Positions 17,649 to 26,909 of a stretch of DNA of 64,000 bases are shown here, piece after piece. The translations under genes and the position numbers were made by a program. Every line of letters begins with the position of its first letter. Position 1 is the stretch's first letter. The DNA is from Lachnospiraceae bacterium (GTDB taxonomy: Bacteria > Bacillota > Clostridia > Lachnospirales > Lachnospiraceae). The notes below the pieces were generated by a model. The model did no database searches. It was not told where the DNA came from and saw nothing but the letters and a program-made list of their open reading frames with translations. The stretch is taken from the NCBI GenBank assembly GCA_910575155.1, contig CAJTDX010000005.1, positions 62,001 through 126,000 of the forward strand, in the 5' to 3' direction.

Positions 17649-18260
17649 ATGACAGATGAAGAATACTATAATTTTATTCAGCCGTATGAGGATGCCAAGG
17701 AGGTTTTACTTGCCAGGCTCCATGTGCTGAAGCATAATTTGTATGAAGATTCAGCGGGAGTGCCCATACATAATATCCAGAGCAGGATTAAGAAGAAAAA
17801 GAGTATGGAAGATAAGCTGAGAAAAAAGGAAAAAGAGCCGACCGTGATGAATGCAAAGGATTATCTGCAGGACATTGCGGGCGTGCGCGTAATCTGCTAC
17901 TTTGTAGACGATATTTATAACCTGGTGGACGCCTTAAAGCGGCAGGCGGATCTGATTATGGTTCGCGAGAGCGATTATGTAAAGACGCCTAAGTCCAATG
18001 GTTACCGCAGCTATCATGTGATTGTGGGAATTCCGGTATATTGTCTGGACGGCATGGAATATTTTCCGGTAGAAATCCAGTTCCGCACCATGTCCATGGA
18101 TTTCTGGGCAAGTATGGAGCACCGGATTCTGTATAAAAAGGGAAGGCGCAGCGGAAGAGAGGAACTTGCGGAAGAATTAAAGGAATATGCAGATATGCTG
18201 GTGGAGATTGAGGGACGTTTTGAACTGCACAGTGAAGGCAAGCAGGTTCAGGACGTATGA
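17649..18260 (+). CDS. Small alarmone synthetase, RelA/SpoT-type GTP pyrophosphokinase (RelQ/YjbM-like)
   Basis: A 203-residue single-domain (p)ppGpp synthetase: it transfers pyrophosphate from ATP to GTP or GDP. Motifs are YLQDIAGVRVICYFVDDIY, the substrate loop KSNGYRSYHV and the catalytic block VEIQFRTMSMDFWASMEH with its conserved Glu. There is no hydrolase, TGS or ACT domain, so it is a stand-alone small synthetase, normally a cytosolic tetramer in this family. It has its own -10 box and overlaps cbiB by 4 bases (ATGA), an unusual translational link between alarmone synthesis and corrinoid genes. Confidence 0.93.
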   Translation: MTDEEYYNFIQPYEDAKEVLLARLHVLKHNLYEDSAGVPIHNIQSRIKKKKSMEDKLRKKEKEPTVMNAKDYLQDIAGVRVICYFVDDIYNLVDALKRQADLIMVRESDYVKTPKSNGYRSYHVIVGIPVYCLDGMEYFPVEIQFRTMSMDFWASMEHRILYKKGRRSGREELAEELKEYADMLVEIEGRFELHSEGKQVQDV

Positions 18261-19237
18261 GTATTCTGATTTATTCTCTGCTGGCATTGTTTCTGGGGCT
18301 TTGCCTGGATTATGTTCTGGGAGATCCCAGGGGCTGGTATCATCCCGTTATGGCAGTCGGCTGGCTGACCGTCCGTCTGGAATCTCTGCTCAGGGCTTTG
18401 TTCCGTAAGACGAAGACAGGAGAACGGCTGGCGGGACTTGCGCTGACAGCGCTGGTTGTGGGAATTTCCACCCTCCTTCCTGCAGGGGCGCTTTTTTTAT
18501 GCTACCGTATTCATCCTCTGGCGGGAATATTGCTGGAGTCGCTTATGTGCGGAACGCTCCTTGCCGCAAAATCTTTAAAGACAGAGAGTATGAAGGTGGC
18601 GGACGCCCTGGAGCGGGAGGGTCTGTCTGCCGCAAGGCAGGCCGTCTCCATGATTGTGGGAAGAGACACAGACTGCCTGGACGAAGCGGGCGTGATACGG
18701 GCGGCAGTGGAGACCGTGGCGGAGAATACCTCAGACGGGGTCGTCGCCCCGCTGCTGTTTATGGCATGTTTCGGCGGAGCGGGAGGATTTTTTTACAAGT
18801 CGGTCAATACGCTGGATTCCATGGTGGGATATAAGAATGATACCTACCGGTATTTTGGCACAGCGGCGGCGAAGCTGGATGATTTTGTAAATTTTATCCC
18901 GGCAAGAATCAGCGCGCTGATGATGATTGCCGTCTGCGGTTTCTGCGGTATGGATCAGAACCATGCATGGCGGATTTTCCGGCGGGACAGAAAAAACCAT
19001 GCCAGTCCCAATTCCGGGCAGACAGAAGCGGCGGCGGCGGGGGCTTTGCAGGTGCAGCTTGCCGGAGACGCCTGGTATTTTGGCAAAAAATATGAAAAGC
19101 CCTGGATCGGAGACGATGTGCGGCCAATTGAGCGGAGAGATATTGCACGAAGCTGCCGCCTGATGTTTGCCGCGTCGTATCTGACGGCTGCAATTGCGCT
19201 GGCGGTAAAGGGGGCGTTTATTTGTTTTCTATTGTAA
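18257..19237 (+). CDS. cbiB: Adenosylcobinamide-phosphate synthase CbiB
   Basis: A 326-residue integral membrane enzyme that joins the aminopropanol (or ethanolamine) side arm to adenosylcobyric acid. The family start is clear: a hydrophobic helix followed by LDYVLGDPRGWYHPVMAVGW. Further conserved parts are GRDTDCLDEAGVIRAAVETVAENTSDGVVAPL (split here by family blocks DTDCLD and ENTSDGV), the SVNTLDSMVGYKN motif and the C-terminal helix. Length is normal. It overlaps the alarmone synthetase gene by 4 bases. Its substrate side arm is made by CobD, encoded two genes downstream, which supports the assignment. Confidence 0.96.
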   Translation: MSILIYSLLALFLGLCLDYVLGDPRGWYHPVMAVGWLTVRLESLLRALFRKTKTGERLAGLALTALVVGISTLLPAGALFLCYRIHPLAGILLESLMCGTLLAAKSLKTESMKVADALEREGLSAARQAVSMIVGRDTDCLDEAGVIRAAVETVAENTSDGVVAPLLFMACFGGAGGFFYKSVNTLDSMVGYKNDTYRYFGTAAAKLDDFVNFIPARISALMMIAVCGFCGMDQNHAWRIFRRDRKNHASPNSGQTEAAAAGALQVQLAGDAWYFGKKYEKPWIGDDVRPIERRDIARSCRLMFAASYLTAAIALAVKGAFICFLL

Positions 19238-19294
19238 GAATAATCTTGCGAATATGTTGGAGCAGAACGCGAGGGAACGGAAAAGGAGGATTCA

Positions 19295-20149
19295 ATGAAA
19301 GACAGGAACGGTTATTTTGTATTAAATAATGGAGTAAAAATACCTGAGCTTGCATACGGTACCTATAAAGCGGCGGAGGGTGAAGCTTATGAAAATATAC
19401 AGACCGCGATAGAGAGCGGCTACCGCTGTTTTGATACGGCGTCATTTTATGGTACGGAATGCAGTCTTGCAAAGGCAATTGAGCAAAGCAAAGCGCGGCG
19501 GAACGATCTGTTTATAGCCTCGAAGGTCTGGAAAACGGAAATGGGCTATGAAGAGACAAAGGCGGCTTTTGCGCGTACGCTTGAGCATTTATGTACGGAT
19601 TATCTCGATCTTTATCTGATTCACTGGCCGCTGCCGTCGCCGGATTTTAAGGAATGGAAGCAGTTGGATCTGGAGACGTGGCGGGCGATGGAGGAGCTGT
19701 ACCAGGCAGGGAAGATCCGCGCCTTAGGGTTCAGTAATTTTCTGCCGCATCATATAGAAAATATTCTGGAACACTGCCAGGTTCCTCCTGTGGTGAATCA
19801 GATAGAGTTTCATCCGGGCCATACGCAGGAAGCCGTTTTGCAGTATTGTAAAGAGCACGATATTCTTGTTCAGGCATGGAGTCCTCTGGGAAGAGGCAGA
19901 GTCTTAAAGGATGCGCTGATTGCAGGGCTTTCTGAAAAATATCATGTTTCAGCGGCGCAGATTTGTCTGCGTTTTGCGCTGCAAAAAGGCGTTATGCCTC
20001 TGGTAAAAGCTTCCTCTTTGGAGCGCATGAACGAAAACAGAGACGTATTTTCGTTTGCGCTTACCAAAGAGGAGATGTATCAGATAGATACGATGCCGCC
20101 TCTGGGCTGGTCCGGAGAACATCCGGACAGAGAGAGGCAATATGTATAA
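19295..20149 (+). CDS. Aldo/keto reductase
   Basis: A 284-residue NADPH-dependent aldo/keto reductase, TIM-barrel fold. The catalytic tetrad is visible: Asp and Tyr in CFDTASFYGTE, Lys in IASKVWKTE and His in YLIHWPLP. The barrel end has the NADP-binding stretch VMPLVKASSLERMNEN. The ATG follows AAAAGGAGG at a good distance. It overlaps cobD by 8 bases and so is probably in the same transcript. No cobalamin pathway step is known to me that needs this enzyme, and the physiological substrate is unknown. Confidence 0.92.
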   Translation: MKDRNGYFVLNNGVKIPELAYGTYKAAEGEAYENIQTAIESGYRCFDTASFYGTECSLAKAIEQSKARRNDLFIASKVWKTEMGYEETKAAFARTLEHLCTDYLDLYLIHWPLPSPDFKEWKQLDLETWRAMEELYQAGKIRALGFSNFLPHHIENILEHCQVPPVVNQIEFHPGHTQEAVLQYCKEHDILVQAWSPLGRGRVLKDALIAGLSEKYHVSAAQICLRFALQKGVMPLVKASSLERMNENRDVFSFALTKEEMYQIDTMPPLGWSGEHPDRERQYV

Positions 20150-21314
20150 ACATGGCGGGGATATATACCAGTATCCAGGTTTTTTAGATTTTTCGGCCAA
20201 TATCAATCCTTTGGGACCTCCTGCCGCAGTGCTGGCGGCGGTAAAAGCGTCCGTTGCCGATATCTGCCATTATCCGCAGGCGGGTTCCGCAAGGCTGCGC
20301 CGGGCAATTGCAGAATCAGAGCAGGTCAGGGAAACGCAGGTGATCTGTGGAAACGGCGCGGCGGAGGTGATTTTTTCTCTGGCTTTGGCAGAAAAACCTA
20401 AAAGGGCTTTGCTTTTTATGCCGGCGTTTCAGGAGTATGAACAGGCGCTGCGCAGCGTGGATTGTGAGATTGTCTATGCGCAATTTCGGCAGGAAGAGGG
20501 ATTTGAGTTAAAGGAAATTCCCACAGAGCTGGACCATACCATAGATATGGCATTTTTTTGCAATCCCAATAATCCAACCGGAGTGCTGACAGGGCGAAAG
20601 ATGATGAAAAAACTGCTGGACAGGTGTGAAGAGACAGATACGCTTTTAGTCGTGGATGAGTGTTTTATGGATTTTGTGGATCCTGAAGAACAAAAAAAAG
20701 CTTCTTTAAAATGTTTTCTTCATGATTCTAGGCGTTTGGTTCTGGTAAAGGCTTTTACGAAAACGTTTGCCATACCAGGGCTGCGGCTGGGCTACGCTTT
20801 GTGTACATCCGCCGCGCTGAGTGAGAAACTGCAGGCAGTGACCCAGCCCTGGAACGTGTCGCTGTTGGCGCAGGAAGCGGGAATTGCGGCAGCCGGGGAA
20901 CAGACATTTCTGGAGCAGAGCAGACAGATTGTAGAACGTGAAAAAAAATATTTGTCAGAGCGGCTTTCAGGGCTTGCGTGCGAGCGGCAGGGATTTTCTC
21001 TTACGGTTTACGGACACGCGGCAAATTTTATTTTTTTTCAGAGTGTTCCAGGTCTGAACGAGGAGCTTTTGAACTATCATATACTGATTCGTGACTGCAG
21101 CAATTTTCCGGGGCTTTGCGAGGGGTGGTACCGGGTTGCAGTGCGCGAAAGAGAGGAGAACCAGCGGCTGATTCAGGCTTTGGAACAGATAAAGAAGAAG
21201 CGGTTTGGCAAGAGGAGCAGGGATGAAAAAACAGAAAAGAACAATTATGATACAGGGAACCATGTCCAATGCGGGAAAGAGCCTGCTTGCGGCAGGTTTG
21301 TGCCGGATCTTTAA
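20142..21314 (+). CDS. cobD: L-threonine-O-3-phosphate decarboxylase CobD-like (PLP aminotransferase fold)
   Basis: A 390-residue PLP enzyme of fold type I that would make (R)-1-amino-2-propanol O-2-phosphate, the side arm added by CbiB. The N-terminus [12 protein letters not shown], then [12 protein letters not shown], is typical of CobD rather than HisC. Other motifs are [18 protein letters not shown] and the PLP-binding Lys in [17 protein letters not shown]. The last 30 residues (after about residue 360) overlap the start of cbiP by 92 bases in another frame and do not look like family sequence. The normal stop codon seems to have been lost. The neighbours cbiB and cbiP support the CobD role over histidinol-phosphate aminotransferase. 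Confidence 0.9.
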   Translation: MYKHGGDIYQYPGFLDFSANINPLGPPAAVLAAVKASVADICHYPQAGSARLRRAIAESEQVRETQVICGNGAAEVIFSLALAEKPKRALLFMPAFQEYEQALRSVDCEIVYAQFRQEEGFELKEIPTELDHTIDMAFFCNPNNPTGVLTGRKMMKKLLDRCEETDTLLVVDECFMDFVDPEEQKKASLKCFLHDSRRLVLVKAFTKTFAIPGLRLGYALCTSAALSEKLQAVTQPWNVSLLAQEAGIAAAGEQTFLEQSRQIVEREKKYLSERLSGLACERQGFSLTVYGHAANFIFFQSVPGLNEELLNYHILIRDCSNFPGLCEGWYRVAVREREENQRLIQALEQIKKKRFGKRSRDEKTEKNNYDTGNHVQCGKEPACGRFVPDL

Positions 21315-22761
21315 ACAGGACGGATTTCTGACAGCTCCTTTTAAATCACAGAATATGGCGTTAAATTCTTACATTACCAAAGAAGGACTGGAAATGGGGC
21401 GCGCCCAGGCAGTTCAGGCGGAGGCGGCTGGCGCTGCGCCGTCTGTTTTGATGAATCCGGTTCTTCTAAAACCCACCAGCGACACCGGCTCCCAGGTAAT
21501 TGTAAATGGGGAGGTTTTGGGAACGATGAGCGCCAGAGCATATTTTTCTTATAAAAAGAAGCTGGTTCCCGCTATTTTAAAGGCGTACCGTCAATTGGAG
21601 GAACAGTATGATATTATTGTGATCGAGGGGGCGGGTTCTCCGGCGGAAATCAATTTAAAGCAGGACGATATTGTAAATATGGGACTTGCCAGGCTGGTGG
21701 GCTCTCCGGTGCTGCTGGTGGGAGATATTGACCGCGGCGGCGTTTTCGCCCAGCTTGCCGGAACCGTTCTGCTGTTAGAGCCAGACGAAAGAGCCAGAAT
21801 CCGGGGAATGATTATCAATAAATTCCGGGGGGATCAAAGCATATTAGATTCCGGTGTGGAGATGATCGAGAAAATTACAGATATTCCGGTGGTTGGCGTG
21901 GTGCCTTATATGCAGGTTGATCTCGAAGAAGAGGACAGCTTAACCAGCCGTTTTACCAGAAAGCAAAGCGGAGGAATACTTGATATCGTGGTGATTCGTC
22001 TTCCAAGGATTTCTAATTTTACGGATTTTGCGGCGCTGGAAGATTTGCGGCAGGTAAATCTTCGCTATGTGTCTGCCGTCAGTCAGTTGGGGGAGCCGGA
22101 TATGGTGATTCTTCCCGGTACGAAAAATACGATCGCAGATTTGAAGTGGCTGCGGCAGAATGGACTGGAAACGGCGATCTGCCGGGCGAAAGAGAAAGGA
22201 TGCGTGATTTTTGGCGTCTGCGGCGGCTATCAAATGCTGGGCAGGCGGTTGTCTGACCCGGAATGTGTGGAAGAGGGAGGCTCCATCAGAGGGATGGGGC
22301 TGCTTCCTGTAGAGACCGTTTTCACAAATCGTAAGACCAGAACCCAGGTACAGGGACAGTTTTTAAAGGTTTCCGGCGTGCTGGAAGGATTGTCCGGCAT
22401 GGATATTTCCGGTTATGAAATTCATATGGGAAGAACAGAAATCATTTGCAGGGAAGAAGCGGAGGTTCTGACGGAAATTACGGATCAGACATCGGCAGGG
22501 CAGGCCCCGGAGGCGGAGGGGTGCTGTCAGGAGAATGTGTACGGCACTTATATCCATGGCATATTTGATGAAAAGGGGATTGCCAATGCTCTGCTTACCG
22601 CTTTGGCGGAGCGAAAAGGAGAGGAACTGAGCGGTTTGCGGGAAGAAAGCCGGACAGAATATAAAGAGGCACAGTATGATTTACTGGCAGATACTTTGCG
22701 CAGACATTTGGATATGGAAGCGATTTATCAGATGATGGAACAGGAGGGCGATTGCAGATGA
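21223..22761 (+). CDS. cbiP: Cobyric acid synthase CbiP
   Basis: A 512-residue glutamine-dependent amidase that amidates four carboxylates of adenosylcobyrinic acid a,c-diamide. The N-terminal ATP-binding part has [19 protein letters not shown], then [13 protein letters not shown], then [13 protein letters not shown] and [13 protein letters not shown]. The C-terminal class I glutaminase-like part has the nucleophile Cys in [13 protein letters not shown] and the His in [11 protein letters not shown]. The start at 21223 follows GAGGAGCAGGG; an upstream in-frame ATG at 21205 lacks a site. It overlaps the extended end of cobD and, by the ATGA tetranucleotide, cbiC. Confidence 0.97.
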   Translation: MKKQKRTIMIQGTMSNAGKSLLAAGLCRIFKQDGFLTAPFKSQNMALNSYITKEGLEMGRAQAVQAEAAGAAPSVLMNPVLLKPTSDTGSQVIVNGEVLGTMSARAYFSYKKKLVPAILKAYRQLEEQYDIIVIEGAGSPAEINLKQDDIVNMGLARLVGSPVLLVGDIDRGGVFAQLAGTVLLLEPDERARIRGMIINKFRGDQSILDSGVEMIEKITDIPVVGVVPYMQVDLEEEDSLTSRFTRKQSGGILDIVVIRLPRISNFTDFAALEDLRQVNLRYVSAVSQLGEPDMVILPGTKNTIADLKWLRQNGLETAICRAKEKGCVIFGVCGGYQMLGRRLSDPECVEEGGSIRGMGLLPVETVFTNRKTRTQVQGQFLKVSGVLEGLSGMDISGYEIHMGRTEIICREEAEVLTEITDQTSAGQAPEAEGCCQENVYGTYIHGIFDEKGIANALLTALAERKGEELSGLREESRTEYKEAQYDLLADTLRRHLDMEAIYQMMEQEGDCR

Positions 22762-23399
22762 AGGTAGAATTAGAACAGGTATCGCCCGGGGAAATTGAAG
22801 CTCGCAGTTTTGAAATGATCGCCCGGGAGCTGGGAGAATGTAAACTGGAAGAACCGTATGCGTCCGTGGTGAAACGGGTGATCCATACCACTGCAGATTT
22901 TGATTATGCTGAAAATCTGGTATTTTCTCCACATGCGGTGGAATATGGCCTGAAAGCTTTGCGCAGGGGAGCCTGTATCGTGACGGATACCCAGATGGCA
23001 ATGGCGGGTATTCATAAAAAAGCGCTGCAGGAACTGGGAACAGAGGTTTATAATTTTATGAGCGACGCAGACGTGGCGCAGATTGCGAAACAGAAGCATA
23101 CCACACGCGCGTCAATATGCATGGAAAAAGCGGCGTCCCTGGAAAAAGCGGTTATTCTGGCGGTGGGGAACGCGCCCACTGCCTTAATCCGCACGTATGA
23201 ACTGGTGCAGGAGGGGAAATTTTTGCCGGAATTAATTATCGGGACTCCGGTGGGGTTTGTGAATGTCATACAGTCCAAGGAACTGACGCTTGGCCTTTCG
23301 GTTCCGCATATTGTTGCAAGAGGGCGCAAAGGCGGCAGCAACGTGGCGGCGGCCATTGTAAACGCGCTGCTGTACATGCTGTATGACCGTAAGCAGTGA
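22758..23399 (+). CDS. cbiC: Precorrin-8X / cobalt-precorrin-8 methylmutase CbiC
   Basis: A 213-residue enzyme that moves the methyl group from C-11 to C-12 to give cobyrinic acid. Family motifs are IEARSFEMI, the catalytic His region [14 protein letters not shown], then [22 protein letters not shown] and the [14 protein letters not shown] stretch. The chosen ATG overlaps the cbiP stop (ATGA) with GGAGGG 10 bases upstream; a TTG two codons earlier is also in frame. It is the last gene before a 137-base gap full of short direct repeats. Confidence 0.96.
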   Translation: MKVELEQVSPGEIEARSFEMIARELGECKLEEPYASVVKRVIHTTADFDYAENLVFSPHAVEYGLKALRRGACIVTDTQMAMAGIHKKALQELGTEVYNFMSDADVAQIAKQKHTTRASICMEKAASLEKAVILAVGNAPTALIRTYELVQEGKFLPELIIGTPVGFVNVIQSKELTLGLSVPHIVARGRKGGSNVAAAIVNALLYMLYDRKQ

Positions 23400-23408
23400 G
23401 CAGAATTT

Positions 23409-23523
23409 GAGTATGACAAATAGTTAGAGTATGACAAAGCAGTGAATATTGGGTATAACAAAGTAATAGTGAACATAATTAGAGTATGATAAAACAGCAG
23501 TGATATGGTTTGAGTATAAGAGA
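23409..23523. repeat. Five imperfect 12-bp direct repeats between cbiC and hemA
   Basis: GAGTATGACAAA occurs at 23409-23420 and 23427-23438, followed by variants GGGTATAACAAA at 23451, GAGTATGATAAA at 23482 and GAGTATAAGAGA at 23512. All face the same way, with periods of 18, 24, 31 and 30 bases. Their function is unknown. They may be binding sites for a regulator of the hemA operon or a decaying tandem array. Confidence 0.7.
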
Positions 23524-23536
23524 ATAGAGGGAATCC

Positions 23537-24781
23537 ATGAATTTAAAAATGACTGGAATTGATTTTACCAGAGCCGGAATAGATATCAGGCAGTGTTTTT
23601 CGTTTACCCGGACGACCATGGCGGCGGCCCTAAAGCAGATCAGGCAAAAACAGGCGGTCCGGGGCTGCGTTATGATTTCCACCTGTAACCGCATGGAGCT
23701 TTGGCTCAGTCTCGAAGAAGAGGCGGAGCTTGAACTGGCGGATGTTCTGTGCGGTTTGAAAGGGCTTTCTTACGGGAAATATAAAGAATATCTGATTGTG
23801 CGGGAAGGATGGGAGGCAGTCAGGCATCTGTTTTATCTGAGCGCTGGCATGAAGTCCCAGATTGTGGGCGAAGATCAGATTCTGACCCAGGTAAAAGAAG
23901 CGCTTGCATTTGCCAGGGAAGAGGAATGTACAGACCGTTTGCTGGAAGTGCTGTTTCGCATGGCGGTGACGGCGGGGAAACAGGTGAAAACCAATGTGGT
24001 CATGGATAAAGCAAATGTTTCAGCGGCGCATCATGCGCTTGAATTTTTGAAAGAACAGGGAAACGATCTTGCAGAGAAAACCTGTCTTGTGATTGGCAAC
24101 GGAGAGATGGGAAAATTAACGGCGCAGGCATTGATGGAGGAGGGGGCGGATGTGACGGTTACGGTCCGCCAGTACCGAAGCGGGATCGTAAAGATTCCAC
24201 AGGGCGCCAAAAGGATTGATTACGGAGAACGTTACCGTTATATTCCCCGGTGCGACCTGATTGTTTCGGCAACGGCAAGCCCCAATCTCACCATTACCAG
24301 GGAGGGACTGGACGTCTGCCTGCGGCAGGGAACTGCTTTTTCGCAAAACCAGATTTTTCTGGATCTTGCAGTGCCCAGAGATATGGAACCTTCTATTGCA
24401 GAGAGAGAAGGCGCGGTATATTATGATATGGACAGTCTTCCCCTGGAGATCCAGTCTGAGGAAATGCGCCGCCAGTACCAGAAGGCGGAAAAACTGCTTG
24501 ACGGAGAAATCCAGAAGTTTGCGGAGCGGCAGGAATGCCGGAATCTGGTGCCAAGAATCCAGCAGGTTGGCGCGGACGCAGGAAAGGAACTGGTCTGGAG
24601 GATGGAGAAAAATTTACAGCATTTGAATCTGCCGCAGGCAGATATGGAAATTCTGCGAAAACAGATGGAAGACACTGCCGCAAAAGTAGTGGATAAGCTG
24701 CTGTTTGAGCTGAGAAATCAGGCGGACCAGGAGACGCTGCAAAAAACAGTGGAAATATTTGAGCAGGTGTTTGCCAGATAG
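23537..24781 (+). CDS. hemA: Glutamyl-tRNA reductase HemA
   Basis: A 414-residue NADPH-dependent reductase that makes glutamate-1-semialdehyde from glutamyl-tRNA, the first committed step of C5-pathway tetrapyrrole synthesis. The catalytic Cys50 is in STCNRMELW. The substrate block GMKSQIVGEDQILTQVKEA, the nucleotide-binding VIGNGEMGKL and the C-terminal dimerisation helix region (about 310-414) are all present. It begins the precorrin-2 section of the locus after the repeat-rich gap. Its 3' end lies in the first unit of a 68-base tandem duplication. Confidence 0.97.
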   Translation: MNLKMTGIDFTRAGIDIRQCFSFTRTTMAAALKQIRQKQAVRGCVMISTCNRMELWLSLEEEAELELADVLCGLKGLSYGKYKEYLIVREGWEAVRHLFYLSAGMKSQIVGEDQILTQVKEALAFAREEECTDRLLEVLFRMAVTAGKQVKTNVVMDKANVSAAHHALEFLKEQGNDLAEKTCLVIGNGEMGKLTAQALMEEGADVTVTVRQYRSGIVKIPQGAKRIDYGERYRYIPRCDLIVSATASPNLTITREGLDVCLRQGTAFSQNQIFLDLAVPRDMEPSIAEREGAVYYDMDSLPLEIQSEEMRRQYQKAEKLLDGEIQKFAERQECRNLVPRIQQVGADAGKELVWRMEKNLQHLNLPQADMEILRKQMEDTAAKVVDKLLFELRNQADQETLQKTVEIFEQVFAR

Positions 24782-24863
24782 ATATGGATGAAATTCAGGA
24801 GAGGCTGCAAAAAACAGTGGAAGTATTTGAGCAGGCGTTTGCCAGATAGATATGGATGAAACC
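24728..24863. repeat. 68-bp tandem duplication covering the hemA 3' end
   Basis: Units at 24728-24795 and 24796-24863 are nearly identical, with only a few substitutions. The first unit contains the last 17 codons and stop of hemA; the second is a non-coding copy between hemA and the NUDIX gene. The hemA product is unchanged because its stop lies in unit 1. Confidence 0.93.
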
Positions 24864-24889
24864 GTATATATGGAAAGGAAATGACAGTT

Positions 24890-25399
24890 ATGGAAATGTG
24901 GGATATTTATGACAGCAGCAAACAGCGGACGGGACGCACGATGAAACGGAATGATTTTTGTCTGAAGGAGGGGGAATACCATCTGACTGTGCTGGGAGTA
25001 ATTAAGCGTCCGGATGGAAAATTTCTCATAACCAGGCGGGTGATGACAAAAGCATGGGCGCCGGGCTGGTGGGAAGTTTCCGGGGGCGCGGCTCTTGCCG
25101 GGGAAGCATCCAAAGATGCGGTAGTCCGGGAGATTAAAGAGGAGACCGGGCTGGATGTGTCGGAGTGTGAAGACGGTTATCTTTTTACCTATCATCGGGA
25201 AAATCCGGGAGAAGGGGATAATTATTTTGTGGACGTATATCGTTTTGTGCTTGATTTTGAAGAGCGTGACCTTCATCTGCAGGAGAAAGAGACGGCAGGT
25301 TATATGCTGGCGGATCAAAAGCAAATAGAAGAGCTGGCGGCGCAGGGGATTTTTCTGCACTATGACAGTATAAAACAGGCGTTTGAGGAGGCAGAATGA
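24890..25399 (+). CDS. NUDIX hydrolase
   Basis: A 169-residue NUDIX pyrophosphohydrolase. The full Nudix box is present (GX5EX7REUXEEXGU): Gly-Gly-Ala start, Glu, then VVREIKEETGL. The N-terminus (WDIYDSSKQRTGR) and length resemble the YfcD/isopentenyl-diphosphate-isomerase-like subgroup. Three ATGs are close together (24881, 24890, 24896). 24890 is preferred because GGAAAGG ends 11 bases upstream, while 24881 is only 2 bases from it. It overlaps the next gene by ATGA, so it is translationally coupled to the tetrapyrrole genes, but the substrate is unknown. Confidence 0.9.
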   Translation: MEMWDIYDSSKQRTGRTMKRNDFCLKEGEYHLTVLGVIKRPDGKFLITRRVMTKAWAPGWWEVSGGAALAGEASKDAVVREIKEETGLDVSECEDGYLFTYHRENPGEGDNYFVDVYRFVLDFEERDLHLQEKETAGYMLADQKQIEELAAQGIFLHYDSIKQAFEEAE

Positions 25400-25863
25400 C
25401 AGGATATTTTCCCTTATTTATCAATATGAATCACAAGAACATACGGGTATTTGGAGGCGGCAAGATTGCCGCCCGCAGGGTAAAAGTTCTGCTGGAATTT
25501 GGCGCAGAGCTTGATGTGATTGCGCCGGAATTTACAGCGGAAATAGAAGAGCTGGCAGCGCATCATCCGGGGCTGAAACTTCATTACCGCAAGTATCGTC
25601 CCAGTGAACTGACAGAGGAGGACTTTGTTCTGGCGGTTACGAATGATGAGAAGGCGAATGCTTTGATTTTCCGCGAGTGCCGTCACAAAGGGATTCCGGT
25701 AAATGTAGCCTCGGATCAGGAAAAATGCGATTTTTATTTTCCGGGAATTGTCAGACAGGGAGAAGTTACCGTGGGAGTGACGACGGGAGGCAGTAACCAC
25801 CGCAAAGCGGCAGAAGTCACGGAGAGAATCAGAAGACAGCTTTTAGAATGGGAAGGAGCATAG
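25396..25863 (+). CDS. Precorrin-2 dehydrogenase, SirC/Met8-type
   Basis: A 155-residue NAD-dependent enzyme that oxidises precorrin-2 to sirohydrochlorin. It has the SirC/CysG-B Rossmann start: YFPLFINMNHKNIRVFGGGKIAARRVKVLL. Next are VIAPEF, VLAVTNDEKANALIF, then VNVASDQEKCDFYFPGIVR and GVTTGG (all shown as short blocks). The C-terminal part of full Met8/CysG is missing, so ferrochelation is probably done elsewhere; this length is normal for the dehydrogenase-only SirC type. It lies between the NUDIX gene and hemC and feeds the CobA product toward cobalamin or siroheme. Confidence 0.93.
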   Translation: MTGYFPLFINMNHKNIRVFGGGKIAARRVKVLLEFGAELDVIAPEFTAEIEELAAHHPGLKLHYRKYRPSELTEEDFVLAVTNDEKANALIFRECRHKGIPVNVASDQEKCDFYFPGIVRQGEVTVGVTTGGSNHRKAAEVTERIRRQLLEWEGA

Positions 25864-25867
25864 TGTT

Positions 25868-26743
25868 TTGCGGACGATACGAATTGGAACCAGGGAAAGC
25901 CGTCTTGCGGTGATACAGGCGCAGTTTTTGGCAGACTATATCCGGCGTTTTGTCCCCGGGTTTTGTGGGGAACTTATCACGATGAAGACGACCGGAGATA
26001 AGATTTTAGACCGGAAACTGGATGAGATTGGCGGGAAAGGTTTATTTGTCAGGGAACTGGATCTGGCGCTCAGGGAGGGACGCAGCGATGTATCGGTTCA
26101 CAGTCTGAAAGACGTTCCGGCGAAGATACCGGAAGATCTGCCCTTACTGGGGTTTTCCTGCCGGGAGGACGTCAGGGACGTATTAGTATTACCAAAAGGG
26201 ACTACGGCGCTCAATCCCTTGCTGCCTTTGGGATGTTCCAGTGCAAGGCGTACGATTCAATTGAGAAAACTGTTTCCGCAGATGGAGATCAAAAGCATCC
26301 GGGGCAATGTATTGACACGTCTTGAGAAGCTGGACCAGGGCCGGTTCAGCGCGCTGGTGCTTGCCGCTGCCGGCTTGAAACGTCTGGGTCTTGAAGAACG
26401 TATCAGCCGTTATTTTTCCACCGAAGAGCTGGTTCCGGCTGCCGGGCAGGGGATTCTCGCAGTCCAGGGAAGACTGGGAGAAGACTATGGATATCTGGCG
26501 GGTTTTTTTGATGATGACAGCACATACTGCGCTCTGGCAGAACGCAGTTTTATCCGGACGCTGGACGGAGGCTGCAGTTCTCCTCTTGCCGCGTATGCAG
26601 TGACAGACGCTCAGGGAAAACTGAGATTAACGGGGCTGTATGCAGAAGAAGGGAGTCTGGAATTTTGCACAGATACTGTTACAGGCCGCAGAGAAGAAGC
26701 GGAACGCCTGGGCAGGGAGCTGGCGGAGAAAATGTTTGTGTGA
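25868..26743 (+). CDS. hemC: Porphobilinogen deaminase (hydroxymethylbilane synthase) HemC
   Basis: A 291-residue enzyme that polymerises four porphobilinogens into hydroxymethylbilane. Family motifs are the start IRIGTRESRLAVIQAQ, the catalytic Asp region DVSVHSLKDVPA, the Arg-rich SIRGNVLTRLEKLD and the cofactor-binding Cys in LDGGCSSPLAAYA. Translation appears to start at a TTG (25868), 10 bases after AAGGAG; no ATG or GTG is available in frame nearby. It follows sirC by 4 bases. Confidence 0.96.
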   Translation: MRTIRIGTRESRLAVIQAQFLADYIRRFVPGFCGELITMKTTGDKILDRKLDEIGGKGLFVRELDLALREGRSDVSVHSLKDVPAKIPEDLPLLGFSCREDVRDVLVLPKGTTALNPLLPLGCSSARRTIQLRKLFPQMEIKSIRGNVLTRLEKLDQGRFSALVLAAAGLKRLGLEERISRYFSTEELVPAAGQGILAVQGRLGEDYGYLAGFFDDDSTYCALAERSFIRTLDGGCSSPLAAYAVTDAQGKLRLTGLYAEEGSLEFCTDTVTGRREEAERLGRELAEKMFV

Positions 26744-26909
26744 TTTGTCATATTTTTGATATTTTTTGTCAGCGGATTCCTTGAAGACTATACGAAATTT
26801 ATTATGATATTTCAGTTATTGGTTTTTGCAGGAGTGTTAGGGTCAGCAATTTTAGTCATTGTACATTTATAGTATGATCTGGTAGAATCGGTATTAGCGG
26901 GGCAGGTTT

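Noticed and set aside
17513-19294. Cobalamin riboswitch ahead of the corrinoid genes
   Set aside because: I looked for B12-box-like sequence upstream of the alarmone synthetase and cbiB and saw only a short hairpin at the ribosome binding site. I cannot support a riboswitch.
23401-23536. CRISPR-like array between cbiC and hemA
   Set aside because: The repeats are only 12 bases, imperfect, and spaced 6-19 bases apart; there are no cas genes. No CRISPR array was seen anywhere in the window.
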